A model generated the notes under the pieces. That model was not told the DNA's origin. It did not search any database and was given only the letters and a program-made list of their open reading frames with translations. From CAXQRU01 sp964226685 (GTDB lineage: Bacteria; Pseudomonadota; Gammaproteobacteria; Pseudomonadales; Cellvibrionaceae): 16,263 nucleotides of DNA. This document shows, one piece after another, positions 1 to 7,600 of this stretch. Location: assembly GCA_964226685.1 (NCBI GenBank), contig CAXQRU010000097.1, positions 1 to 16,263 of the forward strand, read 5' to 3'. The position numbers were made by a program, and so were the translations under genes. Position 1 is the stretch's first letter; every line of letters starts with the position of its first letter.

Positions 1-42
1 CCATTGCTCGATGATTTTTCCCCAGTGTTCTAATTTGCTCAT
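1..42 (-). CDS. N-terminal fragment of a probable IS66 accessory protein (TnpA-like), running off the window
   Basis: An ATG at 42-40 on the minus strand opens 14 codons, MSKLEHWGKIIEQW, before the window ends. An AGAGG-type ribosome binding site lies about 5 bases upstream. The pattern of a short basic start followed by a W and an I-I-x-x-W helix resembles the beginning of the IS66 accessory protein TnpA, a small helix-turn-helix-like protein encoded first in the element. The adjacent IS66-like terminus supports this. The fragment is too short for a firm assignment. Confidence 0.45.
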   Translation of the reverse strand, partial: MSKLEHWGKIIEQW

Positions 43-127
43 ATCTACCTCTTCTCATTGATAACGTTGAAGAAGAGCTTACTCGCTAGATCATTTTTAT
101 GGTAGATGGGGTTTACTGAGCGCTTAC
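1..127 (-). mobile_element. Terminal part of an IS66-family-like insertion sequence
   Basis: Read on the minus strand, the sequence beginning at position 127 starts GTAAGCGCTCAGTAAACCCC. The start GTAAGCG followed by an AAACCCCAT-type stretch is, from memory, the typical terminal inverted repeat of IS66-family elements. About 85 bases further in, a short ORF with a good ribosome binding site begins (position 42), in the place where the accessory gene tnpA lies in those elements. IS66 elements make 8-bp target duplications; the flank here would be 128-135 (tgtgtaaa), but the other end is outside the window. No transposase is visible, so the family call rests on the terminus and 14 codons. Confidence 0.55.
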
Positions 128-132
128 TGTGT

Positions 133-171
133 AAATGCCCCATTACTAACACATTCTACACACAGGCATTT
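133..171 (-). terminator. Possible weak stem-loop after the four-TM gene
   Basis: A 7-bp inverted repeat (AAATGCC at 133-139, GGCATTT at 165-171) with a 25-base loop follows the stop codon of the last gene of the minus-strand cluster. There is no U-tract worth the name, so intrinsic termination is doubtful. The putative IS66 end is at 127, so the element seems to have inserted in or beside this inverted repeat. Confidence 0.2.
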
Positions 172-191
172 GAGAAGCTGAACGGTTGCCT

Positions 192-662
192 CTATTGATT
201 ACGGCGCTCAAGTTTTAGTATCCATCCTTCTGATGTGGTCAGTTTTGGGTAGTACTCTCGGTCACGGGCATTGATAAACATGCTGAGTAAGGCACTGGCG
301 GTAGCGGCACTCCAAAGTTGTGTGGTGAGCTCGGTGTTCATGTATGAGCTCATCCAGGCAATATAGCCATAGACCAAGCCCAGTGCACACACTAACCATG
401 CGACCATAAAGTGGGGTTTACGTAGGGCGAGACAGTAGGCAGTCCAGCCATGAATGGCGGCCCCTATGGCCAGAAAAAATATAATTAGCCACACCTCAAT
501 TTGATTAAGTTCAAACAGCTCGACCCACTCTTGAGTCGGTGTTAACCAAGCAGGCTCGGTGACCCACTCCATCAGATAAGCCGAAGTTAAGCCATACATG
601 GCGGCTGAAGCCAATTGCGTTAGTACCAATAGCCCTCGCAGTAATACAATCAATATGCTCAT
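192..662 (-). CDS. Small four-TM membrane protein of unknown function
   Basis: This encodes a 156-residue protein I do not recognise. Hydrophobic segments at about residues 4-28, 55-78, 85-105 and 112-130 suggest four membrane helices in the inner membrane; the C-terminal ~25 residues are polar and probably cytoplasmic. The start ATG overlaps the stop of the upstream gene (ATGA), and there is no strong ribosome binding site of its own, so translation is probably coupled. It is the last gene of a four-gene minus-strand cluster and is followed by the putative IS66 insertion. Its partner upstream is a membrane-anchored formylglycine-enzyme-like protein, so the two may act together in the envelope. 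That is inference from overlap only. Confidence 0.75.
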   Translation of the reverse strand: MSILIVLLRGLLVLTQLASAAMYGLTSAYLMEWVTEPAWLTPTQEWVELFELNQIEVWLIIFFLAIGAAIHGWTAYCLALRKPHFMVAWLVCALGLVYGYIAWMSSYMNTELTTQLWSAATASALLSMFINARDREYYPKLTTSEGWILKLERRNQ

Positions 663-1711
663 GGTGTTTTATCCATATCTTCTACTCGATCATGATGGTG
701 ATAGGCCGCTTCATACCATTGGCGACTGATGGCTTGGTAGGTTTCAGAATCTAGCCGTTTTGTTGGTTCGGACATGGGTGACGGGGAATGCAGGGCGCAG
801 CGAAACGCTGTTAAGTTTAAGGGGCTATGTTGATAGCGCCTAAAATTCGTTGATATTCTTTTCTCAAATACTATGCCCCTAACGATTCTAACACGATTGT
901 CTATACTTGATGAGCTACCTTGAAAATCAATTGTCTTTGAATCGTTTCTGGGTGTATTTTTATATAATGCATAAGCATCATATACCCATTCACCTAAATT
1001 ACCTGACATATCATATAATCCTAACGGATTGGGAGGCCAACGGCCAACCTGTTGCTGTGTCCCTCCAATATTTTTTCCCCAGTCGAGTTCGCCGTTATCC
1101 GTCGCATGAGCGACTACCTTACCACGGTTTCTGGCTGCGTATTCCCACTGGGCTTCGGTGACTAGTGCAATAGGTTGACCCAGTTTTTCCCCTAACCAGA
1201 TACAATAATTATTGGCTATATGCCATTCCACTGCGGCAGGTGCGTTAGCAATCAACGGTAAGTCAAATGCTTCATTGCCTATACTCACGCCATCTTCCAA
1301 CCGCCTACCACTAGTTGCTTTTAAAAATCGTGTCACCTCAGTAATGGTCACTTCATACTTTTGTAATGAATAATTGGCGAGCGTCACCTGATGTACTGGT
1401 AGGGTATCTTTATCGTTAGTAAAGCGTCTAAACTCGCCGCTATAAGTGGTGTAACCCACATCCCCCATGTCAAAGGTGCCACCTTCAATGAATATCATTT
1501 GGTCATAAGTGCGCTGATAGAGATAATCCCGCTCGGTTTGTGATAGTGGCACTAGGGCTGGCGTATCGGGCCAGATGGCATTCTTCTGTTTGACTAAAAA
1601 CCGCTTTAGGTACTCGCCGGTTAAACTCAGGTGTAAAAACAAGGTAATGAAGACGATGTAATAGACCACGATCCACCAGCGAGTCCAGCGGCCTTTTTGA
1701 AAACTGGCCAT
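659..1711 (-). CDS. Membrane-anchored SUMF1/FGE-like domain protein lacking the catalytic cysteine pair
   Basis: This is a 350-residue protein with one TM segment (about 12-30) and a SUMF1 (formylglycine-generating enzyme-like) domain at about 70-308, predicted to face the periplasm. Family landmarks are FIEGGTFDMGD (74-84), LVTEAQWEYAARN (183-195), GLYDMSGNLGEW (231-242), RIVRG (275-279) and FRCAL (303-307). True FGEs carry an active-site cysteine pair just after the RGG motif; here residues 280-300 contain none, so sulfatase-type oxidation is unlikely and a binding or structural role is more probable. A polar tail of ~40 residues follows the domain. The start is the ATG at 1711, with AAGGAGG (1719-1725) seven bases upstream. 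A TTG six bases earlier is too close to that site. The start overlaps the upstream stop as TAATG. Confidence 0.85.
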   Translation of the reverse strand: MASFQKGRWTRWWIVVYYIVFITLFLHLSLTGEYLKRFLVKQKNAIWPDTPALVPLSQTERDYLYQRTYDQMIFIEGGTFDMGDVGYTTYSGEFRRFTNDKDTLPVHQVTLANYSLQKYEVTITEVTRFLKATSGRRLEDGVSIGNEAFDLPLIANAPAAVEWHIANNYCIWLGEKLGQPIALVTEAQWEYAARNRGKVVAHATDNGELDWGKNIGGTQQQVGRWPPNPLGLYDMSGNLGEWVYDAYALYKNTPRNDSKTIDFQGSSSSIDNRVRIVRGIVFEKRISTNFRRYQHSPLNLTAFRCALHSPSPMSEPTKRLDSETYQAISRQWYEAAYHHHDRVEDMDKTP

Positions 1712-2667
1712 TAGCAAGCCTCCTTGACATAGGGATCAGGGAGTTCGGCGTGGAGTAGCTCTTGCTCGATCGCATCAAGTTTTGCCTCCAGGTTTTTCGG
1801 GAAGCGGCGCTTGAATAAAAAGCTTAAGGGGCGACGGCCTTTCCAGTCGCAGGGGTGAATCGCCTCGCGGCCATTTTCCATATAGTGGGCAATCGCCAGT
1901 AACCAGTATTCGCTTTCCACCCCGATATCGACAATCAACTGGCCGACTTGTGGCACCACGGGTAAGTGACGCCACTGGCCATTGAGCCGGTGGTCTTGGT
2001 AGTACAATACAAAAGCACAGCCCCCCACTTTTTTATCGTTACGCTCAATGGCATAGTACATTTGGTCATAGTGGGCAGCACAGAGGTTACCTCGAAAGTA
2101 GGTGTAGACTAATTGACGTTGCCGGTCGAAGATGATGGGTAAGGGTTGCCGGGGTGTGAGCAAATATAAAAAGACCAGAGACGAATAGAGTGCGTTGATG
2201 GTGATAAAAATGATATCGCCTAGAGAGGCTTTGTGCATATCTTTTAGATAGCGGGAAAACGGCAAGTAAGGTATTTCGTCAACGGCTATGATCTTTAACT
2301 GTTGATAAAAATCCCATCTATAATCTGGAATTTTACTAGGGTGTTGGTTGAAGTAATCATCCCCATAGACTGCAAGTGTAGCATAGTAGGCATCTATCGA
2401 TCTTTGTTCTTCTATTTTCCATTGATCTACTAAATTACTATAACTAATATAAAAATGTAGGCACCAAATGGCCAAACCCACTAAGGTAAACGGGCGCAAT
2501 GAATGGTACCAGCTCCAGTTATGCAGTTTGAGTTGGCGCTGGTTCACTTCACAAATGGGCAATGCGGGATAGTACGTATCCGCTACGGGTTGTTTGAGTA
2601 GCGCTTGCTTTAGCTGGCCAAACCGCCCTCGGGTAGGTACCGTAAATAGTAATGGTTTTTCTGCCAT
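1711..2667 (-). CDS. Two-TM membrane protein, possibly DUF6708-like
   Basis: This is a 318-residue protein with an N-terminal cytoplasmic stretch (~57 residues), TM segments at about 58-78 and 150-170, a polar loop of ~70 residues between them (probably periplasmic) and a cytoplasmic C-terminal half. Just after TM2 comes FDRQRQLVYTY (180-190), a pattern I associate with DUF6708-type proteins that occur near bacterial toxin effectors. This resemblance is from memory and should be treated as tentative. The C-terminus is basic (KGRRPLSFLFKRRFPKN). The ATG lies one base after the stop of the upstream gene, and its stop overlaps the next start, so it is firmly inside an operon. No catalytic motif is visible. 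Confidence 0.75.
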   Translation of the reverse strand: MAEKPLLFTVPTRGRFGQLKQALLKQPVADTYYPALPICEVNQRQLKLHNWSWYHSLRPFTLVGLAIWCLHFYISYSNLVDQWKIEEQRSIDAYYATLAVYGDDYFNQHPSKIPDYRWDFYQQLKIIAVDEIPYLPFSRYLKDMHKASLGDIIFITINALYSSLVFLYLLTPRQPLPIIFDRQRQLVYTYFRGNLCAAHYDQMYYAIERNDKKVGGCAFVLYYQDHRLNGQWRHLPVVPQVGQLIVDIGVESEYWLLAIAHYMENGREAIHPCDWKGRRPLSFLFKRRFPKNLEAKLDAIEQELLHAELPDPYVKEAC

Positions 2668-2668
2668 A

Positions 2669-3280
2669 TTAAGCGCCTAGCTGTTGCTGTTTTAGTTTAG
2701 TGGGCAAGCCCATGGCTTGCAGTGGCTTATCGTTCATGGTGAGCGTGGGCATACCTTGCCAAGTGTACTTATCATTGTAACGGGTGGTCTCTTCTGCTTG
2801 GTAGCGATCATTGGTTTTACTATTGATCATACCAACCATATACTGTGCGGTATACATACCGTCTACTACCCGGTAGCGTCGAGGCACGATAGTGCCGTAG
2901 AGTGGCTGATAGACCCAGTAAAATTTATAGTCCTCTTCGATATTCACTTTTTTTAGGGTTGCTTTATCTTCCTCTGTAATATAGAGGAAGTAGGATAAGG
3001 TCGTTGCCCCCTTTTTTGTCATCACAACGGGCGTTGTTGCGTGTATTTTATCGATCACATCATTTAATGCTTTATGTGCCGCAGGGACACCTAAATCAAG
3101 AACAAAGCTACCCGTATACTGTCTACTTTCCACCCTCAAGTATAATTCTGACTCGCCCACTACAAACCCTGGCAATGTAAATTCCAGTACGTACAGGCTA
3201 AGTACTTTAGCAGAAGGTTTATAGGCCGTCATGATCGAATCCCCCTCGCCATAAAGCTCCAGCTTGGGCATAAACTGCAA
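2669..3280 (-). CDS. Hypothetical protein, first gene of the four-gene cluster, TTG start
   Basis: This encodes 203 residues with no signal peptide and no TM segment. I do not recognise the family. It is rich in aromatic residues and beta-prone stretches (for example YKFYWVYQPLYGTIVPRRYR), consistent with a soluble cytoplasmic beta-rich protein. The start is taken as TTG at 3280 because AGGAG stands nine bases upstream. The first ATG (3271) would be 18 bases from that site, giving MPKLELYGEG as the alternative N-terminus. It begins just downstream of the 180-bp inverted-repeat element, so its promoter must lie in or beyond that element. The next gene follows after one base. Confidence 0.7.
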   Translation of the reverse strand: MQFMPKLELYGEGDSIMTAYKPSAKVLSLYVLEFTLPGFVVGESELYLRVESRQYTGSFVLDLGVPAAHKALNDVIDKIHATTPVVMTKKGATTLSYFLYITEEDKATLKKVNIEEDYKFYWVYQPLYGTIVPRRYRVVDGMYTAQYMVGMINSKTNDRYQAEETTRYNDKYTWQGMPTLTMNDKPLQAMGLPTKLKQQQLGA

Positions 3281-3299
3281 ATTATTAAACTCCTGAAAT

Positions 3300-3479
3300 A
3301 AAAAGGGTCAAGTATCATATTGCAAGGTTAAGATTTTCCGATAACTCCACATCTTCCGCCAACGCTACTTAAACTTACTAACGATCGACGATACACTTCC
3401 ATAGACTACAACCCAAAAGTATGAAGAAAGGTATAGCGATTTAAGGCCAACCTTTTAATATGATACTGACCCCTTTTTT
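3300..3479. repeat. 180-bp MITE-like element with ~30-bp imperfect terminal inverted repeats
   Basis: The two arms are 3300-3329 (AAAAAGGGTCAAGTATCATA, continuing TTGCAAGGTT) and the reverse complement of 3449-3479 (AAAAAAGGGGTCAGTATCAT, continuing ATTAAAAGGTT). They share an identical 11-base core, AGTATCATATT, with only a few mismatches and indels elsewhere. The interior has no ORF. GGGGTCAGTATCATATT-type ends resemble those seen around REP-associated/IS200-like transposase genes in Gammaproteobacteria, so a non-autonomous mobile element is likely (inference). It fills nearly all of the 203-base gap between the candidate immunity gene and the next cluster. The arm nearest that cluster contains TATGAT on the minus strand, a possible -10 element, without a convincing -35. 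Confidence 0.65.
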
Positions 3480-3483
3480 CTTT

Positions 3484-4179
3484 TCACTTCTCTTGCCTTT
3501 TCTTCTGCCAACTATCGACTTTACTTTTAATAAAATTTCTTATTTCTTGATGACTGGCTATATTTTCATAGCTATATGAATATTCAATGAGTATATTTTC
3601 TAACGACAAAAGTTTTTCTGTGCACCTTACTTTTTTAAACGGATAAAGCGGACTACCAGAGCAACTTGACATTAGCATTGTCTCAGCATATCTAGGTACG
3701 TTTTTTTGTACTGGTTTTTCATGGAAAACTTTAAAAATTCCCCAGTAACCCTCTTTCTCCGTAACCAAATAATACCCCGTAGCCTTATCCTTTTCTATGT
3801 GGCGGCTTTTATAGCCTCCACTACCCTCCCAAGCATCTTTATAAGAAAGATTTCTCAGCACTCTTTCTCGCTCCTCACTAGTAATATAAGTAACCAGACC
3901 AACTATTTTTTGCTCTACCCCATCAACATCCCGAATATACCCTGCAACATTATCGCCAACTACCCCAGCCTTAAACTCAAAAATAAAACCAGTAACATTT
4001 TCACCTATACCTGTAACCGATTTAAACCAGGAAAAAATAGAAGTATTCGGCCTGTAAGCACTGGGAACCTCCAAAGTATATGAACCAATGTTTATTTTTG
4101 TCATGTAGCTCACACTCGGCACCCAAACTACCAACATAAAAATAAACACCAACATAAAGACTACTAAAAATTTTTTCAT
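3484..4179 (-). CDS. Candidate immunity protein: N-terminally anchored, periplasmic
   Basis: This is a 231-residue protein with one strong hydrophobic segment (about 4-20), then a polar domain that should lie in the periplasm. The segment could be an uncleaved anchor or a signal peptide; no clear cleavage site is seen. Two cysteines (C173, C186) could form a disulfide. The stretch IGSYTLEVPSAYR (31-43) recalls the start of Tli4-like T6SS immunity proteins, but this is weak. The main evidence is position: its ATG overlaps the stop of the giant YD-repeat toxin (ATGA), the usual place of an immunity gene. It is very AT-rich (15 G/C in row 3541-3600, against 41 in row 7381-7440 of the toxin), fitting a horizontally swapped toxin-tip/immunity cassette. 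Function is inferred, not shown. Confidence 0.7.
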   Translation of the reverse strand: MKKFLVVFMLVFIFMLVVWVPSVSYMTKINIGSYTLEVPSAYRPNTSIFSWFKSVTGIGENVTGFIFEFKAGVVGDNVAGYIRDVDGVEQKIVGLVTYITSEERERVLRNLSYKDAWEGSGGYKSRHIEKDKATGYYLVTEKEGYWGIFKVFHEKPVQKNVPRYAETMLMSSCSGSPLYPFKKVRCTEKLLSLENILIEYSYSYENIASHQEIRNFIKSKVDSWQKKRQEK

Positions 4180-4664
4180 TTAATATCACACCCTTTACAC
4201 CAGATGTCGGTCCATACAGGAACCTCCCATAGCTGACCCGTCACAGGCGTTCCACCAAATGTGGCCTTCGGCAATCCAAGATCCAGGAAAACTTGGTGGT
4301 GATAAACCGTTATTTGCTCAGGACTTAATAAACCTGGCACATTAACCTGGTCAAGGGCAACTGCATTCGCATGAGCATTCATTAATCGAATCTGTACGTC
4401 GCGAGTATCAACGTCCACGCCATTTATAAACGCTGTGCCATGTAACCCGAAATTTGCTGTAGCCATGATACAAGCATCTACAGAAGTGCATTCATTTCTT
4501 ACGACCATAAGTGCTCTAGCTGCATAAGCATCACCAGCAGCAGCCCTTGCCTCATAGTAACCTTCCACATCATTTGCTAAGCGAAGTTCTCTTTGCTCTT
4601 CCGTTTCTTGCAATTTATTCTTCATCTCATCACGCTCCCTCTCGGAAACACCACGTAATCGCCC
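4176..4664 (-). other. C-terminal toxin tip of the YD-repeat protein, family not recognised
   Basis: Residues ~2281-2442 follow the last conserved pre-toxin motif (GGKFSNGAQTAAFQFLFNEL) and are the variable effector part. It opens with a highly charged helix (about 2286-2310) that may be a linker. The globular part holds four cysteines in two close pairs (C2339 and C2345; C2436 and C2439 in WCKGC) and histidines H2355, H2402 and H2403. No known nuclease, deaminase, ADP-ribosyltransferase or peptidase motif is evident. Paired cysteines suit a fold that is oxidised in the periplasm or that binds a metal. Base composition is lower in GC than in the YD-repeat part (23 of 60 in row 4441-4500). Confidence 0.6.
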
Positions 4665-7600
4665 CAGCTCATTAAACAAAAACTGAAACGCCGCCGTCTG
4701 TGCCCCATTGGAGAATTTGCCACCACTGATTTCAGAAACTGTCCCACCAAGCACAGCGTGTAGCGCTAAGCGATAAGTTCTACCTCCGTCACCATAAAAG
4801 CCCATTACGCCTTTCGTCAAGCCGGCACTGATAAACCCATGCCCGAACTTGCCGCCCTGTGCCACAGAGGTAATACCGCCAACCATCGCGTGAGCGGTGA
4901 TTTGCTGGATGACTTGGGTTTTGGTCAGTTCATTACCTCCAAAGGAGATCACCGATTCCGCCGTTTTACCACTGAGCTCTTTAAAGTGGTTGCCAATTTC
5001 TGTAAAGGCCGCCGCCGAAACACCAGAGATCAAACCGGACTTCACGGCGTCTTTTAACGTAGCGCCCATCACCAACGCATCCATCGTACCGGCCATCGCC
5101 ATCAGGGTAAACACAAGCCAGGTCTCTACCGCTGTGCTCGCTCCCGCAATCGCCAACCCCATCATCAAACCAAACGCAAAATAACCACTCGGATCGGTCT
5201 TATTCAGCGGATTATTCCACACATAGCTATAGCGGTTTAAGCTTTGGGTGTTGGTGGGCGCTTGTACGTGCGGGTCTGCTTGTAAAAAGCGCGCAAGCCT
5301 TGGGTCGTAGATGCGGCCATTCATATGAATAATGCCAATTTCATCCACATGTTCGTGGCCAGTAAAGCCTTTGGTGGATTCACTGCTGTCAAACTGCACG
5401 AGTTGTGTGGCGCTAAAGGCTTGCCAGTTGGCCGCATCGCGCCGTTGACCCCAGGCATCAAAGCTCATGGCTTGGATGACTTGGCCGAGTTCATCGGTGA
5501 TCACATCGGTTGAGCCTAGGTGATCTTTGTAGACCACGCGGGTGTCGGTTTTGGTGATGTTGCCATCCGCATCGGTATGGTGCGTGATGATGCTGGGGCC
5601 GAGGTAGCGCTTCCACTCGACCGTTGGACTATCGCTTTTACTGATGCGCTCGACGCCCGATAGGTAAACGGTGGTGGTGATCACGCCGTCTTGATCGGTG
5701 TCTTGGCGCCAGTAGCGGCTGCGCGCATTGTTGTAGGCAAAGCGCGTGGTATGACCGCCTCGAGTCATGGCAATGGGTTTATCGAAAGTACTGTAGGTGA
5801 AGGTTCGATCGACCACACCATTGGCCAGATCAACAATCATATTGCCATTGTTGTCATACTCATAACGATGGCCATCGCTAGTGGCTGTCACCGCGTGTGG
5901 GCTTAGGGTGATGCCATCTTGCTCGCGCCCGTAGCTGTACTCACCGACGTCGTACTTGTAGGTGATATTACCCAGGCTGTCGTAGCGCTGGTCGTAATCG
6001 GCCTCGCTGAGACTGCAGCCTCCTTGCAAGGTGTTTTGATGGCTCTTAATCAGGCGATTTAAGCCATCGTAACAGAAAGATTCTTGCAAATTCTTGCCAG
6101 CACTTTGGTTGTGACGCGAGCGTAAGTTGCCCAGCTCATCCCACTGGTAGCTGATCTCTTGAATCGAGGCCAGACCCAGTACGCCCGTGCGCTGGCCGAT
6201 CAAGCGGCCCATAGTTGGGTCGTAGTCTAGGTAGGTAGTGGCACCGTTGAGCAACCGCTGCTGAGTGGTTTGGCCACGAGCGTTTTGCTCGAGGGTTTGC
6301 TCGATGATTTTGCCACTGTGAATATCCGTGACTTTTTCTTGATAGCCATAGGCGTTGTAGTGATGGGTGACGCCACTGTTGATCAAGCCTTGCTCATCAC
6401 TGACGTAGCCATTAAGCGCATCAAAGTTGTGCAGGACGCGGCCGATGCTATCGTACTCGGTGGCATTAACAAACTCGCCCAAGAGTTGGCCGTTATCTGG
6501 GTCTCTGAGGGTGGTTTGTTGGCTGGTCACTCGTCCGTACTGATCATAGCTGTAGCGAATACACTCTAAGGTGGCGCTGGAATCGCAGGCACCATTGATC
6601 GAGGTGCTCATGAGCACTTCGGTGAGCTGACCCGCGCCTTGCCCTGGCTCATTGTTATATTGCCAACGAGTGATTTGTTCAAGCTGGTTGCCCGCCGTGT
6701 AGTCCGCACGGGTAGTCACTCGCCCTAAGGCATCATAGGTGTTATCGCTGCGCTGGCCTTTGGCATCGGTCTGGCTAATGAGTTCGCCAAAGGCGTTGTA
6801 TTGATATTGCCAGTGACCTTTATCCCGATCATGCATAGCCATTTTGCGGCCGAGGCGATCGTATTCGAGGGTTGTGACTGAGCCAATGCGGCTGTCGGCG
6901 TGGAAGCTGGTCATGGTTTCCAGCTCGCCGTCGATATTATAGGTGTAGCGAATTTGGCCACCAAGGTTGTCAATCACTTGCGCCAATTGGCCTAAGCCGT
7001 TGCGCTCTTCCACCTGGACGTGACCAAAGTGGTTGGTCGAGGTGGTGCGAGGGCCATCGTAGCGCAGATAGGCCATAGAGCCATCGGGCGCTTGTACTCT
7101 GACTTCTCTGGCGAGTAGATCGAAGTAATGGCGAGTCCAATCATGTGCTTGGCCGGCAAAATACGGCGTTGATTGGAAGGCTATTTGGCCGTTGCGGTGG
7201 TACTCACTATCAATGTGTTGCCAGCGGCCATCAAAGGCTTGTTTAGACTGGCGGATAGAGCGCCCAAGCTTGTCGAAATAATTTTTGCTTTGGCCACCAC
7301 CCGAGACTCGGCTTGTGACCGCGTAAGCGGTACCACTGGGGCAACCCCCAGCCTGTTGGCAGGTTTGGTAGGCGGTGCGCGCCCAGGCGCCGGTGCTGTC
7401 GCTGCGTTCGATTTCTCGGCCCAGGGCATCGTAGCGATGCGTGGTGGTGACTCCATTAACATCTAAGGTGCTGATGGGGTTAGCGTAGGCATCGCGCGCC
7501 AATACTTTACTCAGGCGTTGATCATAGGAATTGTATTGCTCGTCAATATAACGGCCGCTGTCATCATAGACTTGCCAAGCGCTGCGAGTGCTGATGGTCG

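Noticed and set aside
907..1161. Plus-strand open frame of 84 codons
   Set aside because: It is antisense to the conserved SUMF1 motifs and has no signal of its own.
3706..4083. Plus-strand open frame of 125 codons antisense to the immunity candidate
   Set aside because: Its product has no recognisable features, and the minus-strand gene has a membrane anchor, an overlap with the toxin gene and a plausible role; the antisense frame is a by-product.
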